Under the pieces are notes generated by a model. That model saw only the letters and a program-made list of their open reading frames with translations. It did no database searches and had not been told where the DNA came from. The translations under genes and the position numbers were made by a program. Positions 8,309-15,871 of a stretch of 64,000 nucleotides of DNA are shown piece by piece. The stretch is from NCBI GenBank assembly GCA_963802215.1, contig CAWDHQ010000001.1, positions 992,001 to 1,056,000 on the forward strand. Reading direction: 5' to 3'. Every line of letters begins with the position of its first letter. Position 1 is the first letter of the stretch. The stretch is from SHZI01 sp963802215. Lineage in GTDB: Bacteria > Pseudomonadota > Gammaproteobacteria > Steroidobacterales > GCA-2729495.

Positions 8309-9432
8309 GAACGCTCCCCAGGCCGACCGAGAACGGCGGCTATGACCCGCTCGACGTCAGCTTCACTGAGGTCCTGATGGATAGGCAGGCACAATACCTG
8401 GCGCGCGACCCGAGTTGCGTTCGGCAGATTGGCGGACGCCGCCGACGGGCAGCTTGAATACATGGGCAGGTCGCTCAGGAGCGGGTAGAAGTAACGCCGG
8501 GCAAAGATGCCCTGTTCCTTCAGTTGCAGATACATAGCGTCGCGACCACAACGCGCTCCGTCACCGACGAGGATGGGAAAGTAGGCCCAGTTCGTTACCG
8601 ACTCAGTCGGCAACGGGACGCAGGTGATTCCCTCCGCTCCGGCTAGCGCCCGCCGATAGGCATCGTCGACTTCGCGGCGTCGGTTGAGGGCCGGATCGAG
8701 ATGGCGTAACTGTAGAAGACCAAACGCCGCCTGGCACTCGTTCATCTTTCCGTTGAGGCCAGCGTCTTCGATCATGGTCTCATCGACTATCCCGAAGTTC
8801 TTGAGCCGATCGATCCGTTGCTTGGTCGTGGCATCGTGGCAGACGATCGCACCACCCTCGAAGGTATTGAACACCTTCGTCGCATGGAAGCTGAGTACAG
8901 CCAGATCGCCGTGAAGCAGCAGACTTTCGCCCTTGTAGCTCACCCCGAACGCGTGGGCCGCGTCGTAGAGGACCGGGAGCCCGTGCCGTGCGGCAACTTC
9001 CCGGATCCGCTCGACCCGGGATGGATGCCCATAGCAATGCACCGGCATGATTGCGGCGGTGCGCGGTGTTATTGCCGCTTCAATCCGTTCCGGATCTATG
9101 TTGAAGGTACCCGGCTCGATGTCCGCGAATACCGGCGTCAGGTTGTTCCACAGCAACGAATTAGCCGTGGCCACGAACGAGTACGGCGTGGTTATTACGT
9201 CGCCGGTGATCCTCAGCGCCTGAAGCGCAGTGAGCAACGCACTGGTACCATTGTTGAATAATGCGACGTGCGGGACCCCGAGATACTCGGCCAGCTCAGC
9301 CTCGAGGCGCTGATGCATCGGCCCGCCGTTGGTCAGTTGCTTGCTTTGCCAGATCTTCTCGAGGTATGGAAAAAACTCCTCGAGCGGCGGCAACGACGGC
9401 TGCGACACCAGAATCGACTTTTGGCGTTTCAT
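8305..9432 (-). CDS. DegT/DnrJ/EryC1/StrS aminotransferase (VioA/WecE-like)
   Basis: This 375-residue PLP enzyme has the family layout: NNGTSALLTAL near 60-70, YDAAHAFG with the pyridine-nitrogen Asp at 157, and SFHATKVFNTFEGG with the Schiff-base Lys at 186. The SFHATK form resembles enzymes that aminate C4 of dTDP-4-keto-6-deoxyglucose (VioA type, giving dTDP-Qui4N) more than those acting at C3. RmlA and RmlB, which make its likely substrate, are directly upstream, and its start overlaps the rmlA stop by 4 bases. The product may then be acylated by the GNAT or WbqC-like proteins. C4 stereochemistry cannot be read from the sequence. Confidence 0.88.
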   Translation of the reverse strand: MKRQKSILVSQPSLPPLEEFFPYLEKIWQSKQLTNGGPMHQRLEAELAEYLGVPHVALFNNGTSALLTALQALRITGDVITTPYSFVATANSLLWNNLTPVFADIEPGTFNIDPERIEAAITPRTAAIMPVHCYGHPSRVERIREVAARHGLPVLYDAAHAFGVSYKGESLLLHGDLAVLSFHATKVFNTFEGGAIVCHDATTKQRIDRLKNFGIVDETMIEDAGLNGKMNECQAAFGLLQLRHLDPALNRRREVDDAYRRALAGAEGITCVPLPTESVTNWAYFPILVGDGARCGRDAMYLQLKEQGIFARRYFYPLLSDLPMYSSCPSAASANLPNATRVARQVLCLPIHQDLSEADVERVIAAVLGRPGERS

Positions 9433-10310
9433 CTAGACGACGATCCGGCGCCGACCAGCGCAAGCAGATACTTGCCGTACTCACTCTTGTGCATTGACAT
9501 GGCCAAGTCACGGACGGCGCCGGCGTCAAGCCATCCATTGTTGAGCGCGATCTCCTCCAGGCAGGCGATCTTGAACCCCTGTCGCCGTTCAATCGTATGC
9601 ACAAACATTCCCGCCTCCATCAGGCTTTCGTGGGTGCCGGTGTCGAGCCACGCGAATCCTCGCCCCAGGACCTCGACGTACAGGTCTCCCCGCTCGAGGT
9701 AGGCCTGGTTAACGCTGGTGATCTCCAGCTCCCCACGCGTGGACGGCTTGACGCGCTTTGCGATGTCTACGACGTCGTTGTCGTAGAAGTAGAGCCCGGT
9801 GACGGCATACTTCGAGCGCGGCACCGCCGGTTTTTCCTCAATGGAGATGGCGCGAAGCTGCGCGTCAACTTCCACGACGCCGAAGCGCTCGGGATCCGAG
9901 ACCTGGTAACCAAATACCGTCGCCCCGATAGCCCGCCCGGCCGCCTCGCGCAGCTTGGGTGAGAAGCCAGGACCGTAGAAGATATTGTCGCCAAGCACCA
10001 AGCAAACCGGGTCGCGCCCGATGAACTCTTCGCCAATCAGGAATGCTTGCGCCAACCCGTCCGGGCAGGCCTGCACCGCATACGAGATGCGCGCGCCGAA
10101 CCGGCTGCCGTCGCCGATCAGGCGCTCGAAGCTTGCGCGGTCGTCAGGCGTCGTAATGAGCAGAATGTCACGGATACCGGCCAGCATCAGCACCGACAGC
10201 GGGTAGTACACCATCGGTTTGTCGTATATCGGCAGCAGCTGCTTTGACACGCCACGCGTGATCGGATGCAATCGCGTACCGGACCCGCCGGCGAGGACAA
10301 TGCCCTTCAT
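9429..10310 (-). CDS. rmlA: Glucose-1-phosphate thymidylyltransferase
   Basis: Starting at the ATG at 10310, the 293-residue protein begins MKGIVLAGGSGTRLHPITRG, the nucleotide-binding G-rich loop, then KQLLPIYDKPMVYYPLS. It joins dTTP and glucose 1-phosphate to give dTDP-glucose. Length matches RmlA (about 290). The ATG overlaps the rmlB stop (ATGA), which is why this start was preferred to an upstream in-frame codon at 10358. The rmlBA pair normally feeds dTDP-rhamnose synthesis, but rmlC and rmlD are not in this window; the next gene is instead a DegT aminotransferase. Confidence 0.96.
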   Translation of the reverse strand: MKGIVLAGGSGTRLHPITRGVSKQLLPIYDKPMVYYPLSVLMLAGIRDILLITTPDDRASFERLIGDGSRFGARISYAVQACPDGLAQAFLIGEEFIGRDPVCLVLGDNIFYGPGFSPKLREAAGRAIGATVFGYQVSDPERFGVVEVDAQLRAISIEEKPAVPRSKYAVTGLYFYDNDVVDIAKRVKPSTRGELEITSVNQAYLERGDLYVEVLGRGFAWLDTGTHESLMEAGMFVHTIERRQGFKIACLEEIALNNGWLDAGAVRDLAMSMHKSEYGKYLLALVGAGSSSR

Positions 10311-11371
10311 GCACTGAGCCTCTGCGTGCGATAACTGCCGTCCAACACCCGCCCGCACCAGCCCGGGTTTGCCAGATACCAGGCCACGGTCTTGCGCAAG
10401 CCCGTTTCAAAGGTTTCAGTCGGCTTCCAGCCAAGGTCACGCTCGATTCGGCCAGCGTCAATTGCGTAGCGACGGTCATGTCCCGGACGGTCTGTAACGC
10501 TAGTTATAAGATCTGCGTAGCGGGCCACGCCGGCCGGCTTTGTCGGCGCGAACTCCTCAAGAAGCATGCAGACCGCATGGACGACATCCAGGTTGCGGCG
10601 CTCATTATGACCGCCGATGTTGTAGCTGGCACCCGGCTCCGCCGTGCTCGCAACGAGGTAGAGTGCCCGCGCATGATCGGCAACGAACAGCCAGTCGCGG
10701 ACTTGCCCGCCGTCCCCATACACTGGTAGCGGCCTGCCTCTCAACGCGTTCAATATCATCAGCGGGATGAGCTTCTCCGGAAACTGATGCGGCCCATAGT
10801 TGTTCGAGCAGTTGGTGATAAGCGTCGGCAGTCCATAGGTGCGACTCCACGCCCGGACCAGGTGATCGGAGCTTGCTTTGCTCGCCGAGTACGGCGAGCT
10901 TGGCGCGTAAGGCGAATCCTCAGTAAAAAGGTTATCTGTGGCATCGAGATCGCCATACACCTCGTCGGTAGAAACATGGTGGAAGCGAAACCGTTCGCGA
11001 CGCCCGCCGTCAAGTCCGAGCCAGTGGGTACGCGCCGCCTCGAGCAGAGTGTACGTGCCGACGATGTTGGTCTGAATGAAGGCTGCTGGGCCATCGATCG
11101 ACCGGTCGACATGCGACTCTGCCGCAAGATGAATAACTATGTCCGGCTGATGCTTGCCGAATACCCGCGCGACGGCCTTCGCGTCGCAGATGTCGACTTG
11201 CTCGAAGCGATAGCGAGGGTCGCTCGCGACGTCGGCGACCGATTCTGGGTTGCCGGCGTACGTGAGCTTGTCGAGGTTCACGACGCGGTCTCCGGTTTCT
11301 CGGATGATGTGCCGTACCAGCATGGAGCCGATGAAGCCAGCGCCCCCGGTCACGAGGATGGTCCGTGCCAT
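10307..11371 (-). CDS. rmlB: dTDP-glucose 4,6-dehydratase
   Basis: From the ATG at 11371 the protein has 354 residues. It shows GGAGFIG at 9-15 (NAD binding), the STDE segment at 134-137 holding the catalytic Thr-Asp-Glu, and YSASK with Tyr161 and Lys165. It converts dTDP-glucose to dTDP-4-keto-6-deoxyglucose using tightly bound NAD. An in-frame GTG at 11389 lies inside the upstream regulator gene and is less likely. The gene follows the EPS-associated regulator by four bases and is translationally coupled to rmlA. Confidence 0.96.
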   Translation of the reverse strand: MARTILVTGGAGFIGSMLVRHIIRETGDRVVNLDKLTYAGNPESVADVASDPRYRFEQVDICDAKAVARVFGKHQPDIVIHLAAESHVDRSIDGPAAFIQTNIVGTYTLLEAARTHWLGLDGGRRERFRFHHVSTDEVYGDLDATDNLFTEDSPYAPSSPYSASKASSDHLVRAWSRTYGLPTLITNCSNNYGPHQFPEKLIPLMILNALRGRPLPVYGDGGQVRDWLFVADHARALYLVASTAEPGASYNIGGHNERRNLDVVHAVCMLLEEFAPTKPAGVARYADLITSVTDRPGHDRRYAIDAGRIERDLGWKPTETFETGLRKTVAWYLANPGWCGRVLDGSYRTQRLSA

Positions 11372-11375
11372 ACCG

Positions 11376-11747
11376 TCAGGCCCGTTCACGCTTGAGCTCC
11401 TTCACCGCGGCGCGGAGTTTCTCGATTTCTGCGACGAGAACTTCGTGCTCGGCAACCTTGGACTCGAGGAAGCGCACGGTCATCACCGCCCGCGCCTCGA
11501 TTCCCTTGGGCGTCAGCAGGTAAAAATAGGCCGATTTGTTCTTGCTATTCTTGAAGTTGGAGGCCTTGACCAAGCCTTTGGCAACCAGGGCACGCAGGCA
11601 GTAGTTGACCTTGCCGAGGCTCACACCGAGTTCCATCGCCAGGTCGCGCTGATTCAGCTCTGGGTTCGCCTCCAACAAGTTGAGCAGGCGAAAACTATCG
11701 CGTTCGTTTATCACCAATCGCGTTCGCTTATCACTATCGGGGGCCAT
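11376..11747 (-). CDS. MarR-type EPS-associated winged-helix regulator
   Basis: From the ATG at 11747 the protein has 123 residues. A winged helix-turn-helix is seen in FRLLNLLEANPELNQRDLA and LGVSLGKVNYCLRALVAKG. A basic wing (NFKNSKNKSAYFYLLTPKG) and a C-terminal coiled-coil helix ending EKLRAAVKELKRERA follow. This matches the MarR_EPS group that travels with exosortase-like and exopolysaccharide loci. A 20-bp tandem repeat covers the first codons (11697-11736), so the true start may be the GTG inside that repeat and the repeat itself may be an operator. A far-upstream TTG at 11810 is unlikely. It probably controls this polysaccharide locus; the direction of control is unknown. Confidence 0.85.
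   Translation of the reverse strand: MAPDSDKRTRLVINERDSFRLLNLLEANPELNQRDLAMELGVSLGKVNYCLRALVAKGLVKASNFKNSKNKSAYFYLLTPKGIEARAVMTVRFLESKVAEHEVLVAEIEKLRAAVKELKRERA
11697..11736. repeat. Two-copy 20-bp tandem repeat at the 5' end of the EPS regulator gene
   Basis: Two adjacent 20-base copies (11697-11716 and 11717-11736) each start ATCGCGTTCG and differ at only two positions. The period is not a multiple of three, so the repeat is not driven by protein sequence. It lies at the start of the regulator gene and may be an autoregulatory operator or a recent slippage duplication. Confidence 0.6.
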
Positions 11748-11844
11748 CGACACTGCGCGCGAGACGCGGCCAGTAACGCGCGGGTCCTGCCGAGCGGCAG
11801 GCCTGTTCAATCCTTGAACACACTAATGCCAGAGCCTGCGGGCG

Positions 11845-12708
11845 TCAAGCTCGCCCGGCGTCACGCCCGGCTTCGCCCAGCCGTTCACGTCGCAGCAGGT
11901 CGTGTACAAACGCATACATCAGGCCGAGGAACCCGCCGAACAGGGTACCGAACACCACGACCAGTGTCCGTTTCGGCGTGTGCCGGAATTCCGGGGCAGC
12001 GGCCGGGTCGACCACCACAAACGCGTACTCCTCGCGCACGTTGGCCAACATCAGGGTCTTGGTCTCGGACTCGATCAGCTTGTAGATCACGCTCCGCAGC
12101 TCGACCACGTCGGTCTTCTGGACAAGTTTGCGCAGGTAGTCGATGCTGCTCTCCGCGTTGCGCAACGCTCGCGTGCGTAACATCTCATTCGCCAGCGCGA
12201 CGAACCCGTTTGCCCAATCAGCCGCAACCTGCGGATCCTTCCAGGTGATGGCGACCGTGATGAGGGAGGTGCGCGGGTCTTGCTGGATCTGGAGGATCCC
12301 CTCGCGCAGCAACAATGCGCCCCGCCAAACGCTGGGCGGCGCGTCCGGATCCGGCTTGTCGAATAGAACCGGCAGCAGTTCGTTACGACGGATGAACTCC
12401 TCGGCGAGTGCCCGAGAGCGAAGCACGGCGAGCGACTCCCGCGAGCTGGCGCCCATACCGCCGAGGTTCATTCCCACCAGGCTGGCAAACCCACCGAGCT
12501 GCCCCGCCAGCCCACCACCGCCCATCGTCCGATCCTCGACTTCGCTGAGGACGGCCTCTGCGCGGTACTTCGGCGGGGCGACCAACGCGAACACCACCGA
12601 CAGCGCACACATCACGCCCGTGATGCTTGCGATAGCGATCCGGTACGACCACATCGTGCGCCAAAGATCCAGGACGTGGACCTGGCCCGGCTGTTGCCCT
12701 TTGCTCAT
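11845..12708 (-). CDS. Wzz-like chain-length determinant / polysaccharide co-polymerase
   Basis: The 287-residue protein has the two-span layout of the Wzz superfamily: a first span near residues 22-44 (YRIAIASITGVMCALSVVFA), a long periplasmic helical domain, and a second span near 248-268 (TLVVVFGTLFGGFLGLMYAF) preceded by the Pro-rich PEFRHTPKR. It has no C-terminal tyrosine-kinase domain. Such proteins set the length of Wzy-made polymers in the inner membrane. A short C-terminal basic tail follows. It sits between the regulator gene and the big SLBB export gene, at the head of the rmlBA string. Confidence 0.9.
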   Translation of the reverse strand: MSKGQQPGQVHVLDLWRTMWSYRIAIASITGVMCALSVVFALVAPPKYRAEAVLSEVEDRTMGGGGLAGQLGGFASLVGMNLGGMGASSRESLAVLRSRALAEEFIRRNELLPVLFDKPDPDAPPSVWRGALLLREGILQIQQDPRTSLITVAITWKDPQVAADWANGFVALANEMLRTRALRNAESSIDYLRKLVQKTDVVELRSVIYKLIESETKTLMLANVREEYAFVVVDPAAAPEFRHTPKRTLVVVFGTLFGGFLGLMYAFVHDLLRRERLGEAGRDAGRA

Positions 12709-12886
12709 CGTGCCCCTCGGGCCCTGAGCCCGTAACGCTTAGAGGATAGGATAAACAGACCACCTCCCGGTAGCCCTCCCCCATGTAGTGATGTGGCGCC
12801 CATGGCAGCCTCGTTGGATATGCAGTGACCGATATCGGTGACGCCGCAGCACTCATCCCGCAGGTTACGCAACGCCCCAGCGAAAC
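12709..12886. promoter_or_regulatory. 178-bp intergenic region upstream of the Wzz-like gene, with a 12-bp perfect palindrome
   Basis: No coding sequence is supported here. A perfect palindrome ACCGATATCGGT lies at 12828-12839. A GAGGGGC stretch about 3-9 bases before the Wzz-like ATG could serve as ribosome binding site. No convincing -35/-10 pair was found by eye, so its use as a promoter or operator for the downstream EPS genes is a guess. Confidence 0.35.
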
Positions 12887-15853
12887 CTAGAACGAATTTA
12901 CTGCCGCCACTGCGACTGCAAGGTTAAAGATAATGCTGGTTACGGACGTCCACTTCATCAACGGCGGCAACGTTTCCGTGTCCACAGGCACCACGATAGT
13001 GTCACCCGCGCGAATCTGGTTATCAGCATTCCTGAACCAGTTGCTGCCCGACGATGCCACCACCTGCCCGTTGGCCCGCACCACGTAGATTCGGTCGCGA
13101 TCCGCCCGCTGGGTGGTCCCACCACTCAGATTGATGTAGTCATCACGATTCAGGCCGCGGGCATACAGGTGAGAAGTGAGAGTCTGCACCTCTCCCAGCA
13201 CGGTCACCTCCTGACTTTGCCGGGGCACCAACAAACGATCCTCATCTCTGAGCAGAATGTCTGCCGCTGACCCGGGTTCGGCCGCCAGGACTTTCGGCAA
13301 ATCTATCGCCAGGCGACCGACGGGCTCGGCGTTGCGCAGTTCCGCCAGCAGCGACTGGCCGATCGCGAACGAATCAGCCGCGTTTTGTCCGGCCATGGAA
13401 TCCGACTTGCTGGTCTGCAGAGCCAGAGTGGCCAGGTCCCTCTCCAGTCTGTCGGTGAGCGCAGCGACCTGCTCTGCCTCGCGCTCCTTCAGGCTCTTCC
13501 GGGTGAACACCACACCTTCGGCGAAGGCCAGGTCCGTAAGCCCGCCGGCCCGCGCCAGTACGGACGCCAGACCTTCACCACGCTGGATGGCGTAGCGCCC
13601 CGGAAAGCGGACTTCTCCTTCCAGGGTAATGGACCCTTGCCTGGCCCAGTCGGGCACACGTTTGACGGTCAGAAGGTCAAAAGGCGCAAGCAAGGCATCG
13701 GCGCCCAGATCTCCCGCCACAGCTGCTTCAAGATCGACGGACACCAACGCGGTCCGTCGCGCTTCGCCGCTTACCACAACATAGCGCGCCAACTCGGCCT
13801 GGGAACCAAAGGCGGACTCGTTAAAGCCGCCACCAGCCCGGATCAGATCCGTCACCCGCATGCCGGGCTCGAGGGGATACGAACCAGGTATCCGGACACT
13901 CCCGTCTATCCGGACTATAGGCGTCGGCTGCTCACTGTTGGCTTGCAGGCGCAGTTCATTGAGGAGCGGCTCCAGCAGTGCGGCGCGATCCGACTCCCGG
14001 TCGAATACGATTACCTGATCTCGCGGATTCAGCACAGGGTTGGCGTCCGATGCCGGATTCCGCCAAGCCGCGGCGAGATCGGCCGACAGGGCCACGACCT
14101 GCCGATTCGGGGGCAGTTCGCGACGGATGAGGACGTAGTTGAGGTCCGCGTTGGGCCTGAGTGCAGCGATGCTCGGGAGGACATCCGTCAACCGGGACCC
14201 CGCACGGAACTGGGACGAGCTCGGCCGGTAGACGTGGCCGCGCACCTCGACCGAGTCGGCAATGGTCGGCAGTACCGCATCGATTCGCAATACATCACCG
14301 GTCCGCAGCCGCGTTCCGCGCCCCTCCTCGGTGGTGAGGTCCACACTCACCAGAATGCGCCCCTGCTCCGCATCGATGCGCTCAAGTGTCGCCAGCTTCG
14401 GCGCCGCGTCCGGCATCAGACCGCCGCCCAAGGTCACGAGGTCGCCCACCGTGGCCTCCGCCTTCAACTCGTACGTCGCCGGGCGCCGGATCGCGCCAGC
14501 CACGCCGGCCGTGCGGCCAACCGGCGGAATGAACAACACGTCGCCCGAGAGGATTCGCGCGTCGTTGCGGGAATCGCCTCGCAGGAGGAGATCGTACAAA
14601 TCGAGCGTGGCAACTGTGCGGCCTCCCCGCTTGAGCTGCACATTACGAAGGGAGCCAATCTCCTTTGGGCCACCACTGGCCAGCAATGCGTTGGTCATCG
14701 TGGACAGACCGCCGATGGTGTAAGTGCCGGGGTACTCGGCCTCGCCAGTGACCAGAACGCTTAGCGAGCGCAGCGCACCCAGGCCGACTACGGCCCGGGT
14801 GCCTATCATCTGCTGGGCAACGGTGTCCTCGATTAGCTTGCGCAATTCGTCGAACGGCATACCCGCTACGGTTACCGGACCGAGCTCTGGAAAATTGATC
14901 TCACCGTCGCGCCCGACCACGAGGGAGTACTTGGCCTTGACGTTGCCGAGGAGCTGTACCTTAACTGTATCGCCCGGACCGATCGTGTACTCGGGGGGCA
15001 CCGGGATGTCCGTGGCCGGCGCGAAGGTGGTGGGCACACCGGAGAACAGGTCATAACCGAACGGCTGCAGCGCATCGACTCCGACTGGCCGGAGTTCAAG
15101 CAGCGTGAATCCGATGTTGAAATCTTGAAGCCCCGGCTCGCGGGCCAGGCGCTCAGTCGCCTGTTCCTCGGTAAGCCCGGCGAGCTGAATGGGTTCAGGA
15201 AGCCCGGGAATATGCAGTTGACCGTCTGGGTCGAGCTTGTAAGGGTTGGCTGCCAGTATCCGTTCCCGCAGCCGCTCGATCGCCATTTCGACTTCAGGCG
15301 AGACGTCTTCCTTGGGCTTTCTGGGTTTGCGCGCGACCCTCGGTGGAGCGGTCGAACCCGAAGCAGCAGCCGGTGTTGCGGGGGTAGCTGCTGCACCTGG
15401 AACACCGGGTGCGCCCGGTGTTCCAGGTGCACCAGGTGTTCCAGGGAGTTCTTCCATTGCCCACGGCGGATCAAGGTCGAGCAATACGGTATCCCCACCG
15501 CGGATCCGGAGGGGACCGAGATAGAGGCGGTCGTCGTTGCCGTCAGATCTCCCATTGGCCGCTTTAGGTCGGGCTAAAGTCGGCTCAGCGAGGGGCTGGT
15601 CAGCCTGGTCGCCTTCACCCTGGCGGAGTTGCTCAAGCAGGGCCTGCCGCTGCTCGGGCGATAGGTTCTGGAGCATCCGCATCTGGTCGGGCGTCGGGGC
15701 CTGGACCTGGGCCTGGACCTGGCCCGCAACCCCTGAAAACAAGGCCAGGACGAACGTGCATAGGATGGCAGTCGCGCCTGAAGGCGCTCCTACTCGAGCG
15801 TTCCGTGCCCCGTGTAGCGTCAAAACCTGCAACCCCGCCAAAAGCCCCGGCAA
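12887..15853 (-). CDS. Large SLBB-domain polysaccharide export protein (Wza-like)
   Basis: This is a 988-residue protein with a hydrophobic N-terminal segment (AILCTFVLALFSGVAGQVQA, about residues 30-49) that looks like a signal peptide. A Poly_export domain begins near residue 290 (PPEYTIGPGDTVKVQLLG), followed by several SLBB domains with phrases such as VTGEAEYPGTYTI, VAGAIRRPATYELK, VRGHVYRP, LEGEVRFPGRYAI and VLGEVQTLTSHLYA, and a C-terminal hydrophobic helix. It should form the outer-membrane or periplasmic conduit for the exported glycan. It is much longer than E. coli Wza (about 380). Only TTG codons are available as starts, and a REP-like 22-mer lies in frame at 15772-15793, so the first 30 residues are doubtful. 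A collagen-like Gly-X-Y stretch lies near residues 139-156. Confidence 0.88.
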   Translation of the reverse strand: MPGLLAGLQVLTLHGARNARVGAPSGATAILCTFVLALFSGVAGQVQAQVQAPTPDQMRMLQNLSPEQRQALLEQLRQGEGDQADQPLAEPTLARPKAANGRSDGNDDRLYLGPLRIRGGDTVLLDLDPPWAMEELPGTPGAPGTPGAPGVPGAAATPATPAAASGSTAPPRVARKPRKPKEDVSPEVEMAIERLRERILAANPYKLDPDGQLHIPGLPEPIQLAGLTEEQATERLAREPGLQDFNIGFTLLELRPVGVDALQPFGYDLFSGVPTTFAPATDIPVPPEYTIGPGDTVKVQLLGNVKAKYSLVVGRDGEINFPELGPVTVAGMPFDELRKLIEDTVAQQMIGTRAVVGLGALRSLSVLVTGEAEYPGTYTIGGLSTMTNALLASGGPKEIGSLRNVQLKRGGRTVATLDLYDLLLRGDSRNDARILSGDVLFIPPVGRTAGVAGAIRRPATYELKAEATVGDLVTLGGGLMPDAAPKLATLERIDAEQGRILVSVDLTTEEGRGTRLRTGDVLRIDAVLPTIADSVEVRGHVYRPSSSQFRAGSRLTDVLPSIAALRPNADLNYVLIRRELPPNRQVVALSADLAAAWRNPASDANPVLNPRDQVIVFDRESDRAALLEPLLNELRLQANSEQPTPIVRIDGSVRIPGSYPLEPGMRVTDLIRAGGGFNESAFGSQAELARYVVVSGEARRTALVSVDLEAAVAGDLGADALLAPFDLLTVKRVPDWARQGSITLEGEVRFPGRYAIQRGEGLASVLARAGGLTDLAFAEGVVFTRKSLKEREAEQVAALTDRLERDLATLALQTSKSDSMAGQNAADSFAIGQSLLAELRNAEPVGRLAIDLPKVLAAEPGSAADILLRDEDRLLVPRQSQEVTVLGEVQTLTSHLYARGLNRDDYINLSGGTTQRADRDRIYVVRANGQVVASSGSNWFRNADNQIRAGDTIVVPVDTETLPPLMKWTSVTSIIFNLAVAVAAVNSF
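15392..15431. repeat. Perfect 18-bp inverted repeat inside the SLBB export gene, encoding Gly-X-Y repeats
   Basis: The arms 15392-15409 and 15414-15431 are exact reverse complements with a four-base loop. The left arm begins TGCACCTGG. On the minus strand the stretch encodes six consecutive Gly-X-Y triplets (GTP, GAP, GTP, GAP, GVP, GAA). The codon choice makes the repeat both collagen-like in protein and self-complementary in DNA. Confidence 0.8.
15772..15793. repeat. REP-like 22-mer, copy A (within the annotated start of the SLBB gene)
   Basis: This 22-base sequence has the core GCGCCTGAAGGCGC (palindromic arms GCGCC and GGCGC around a short loop) followed by TCCTAC. An identical 22-mer lies at 33517-33538 between tRNA genes. 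The form resembles repetitive extragenic palindromes common in high-GC gammaproteobacteria. On the minus strand it carries TAGGAG, close to where a ribosome binding site might be expected. Confidence 0.65.
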
Positions 15854-15871
15854 AGCTTACAGAATTCGCCC

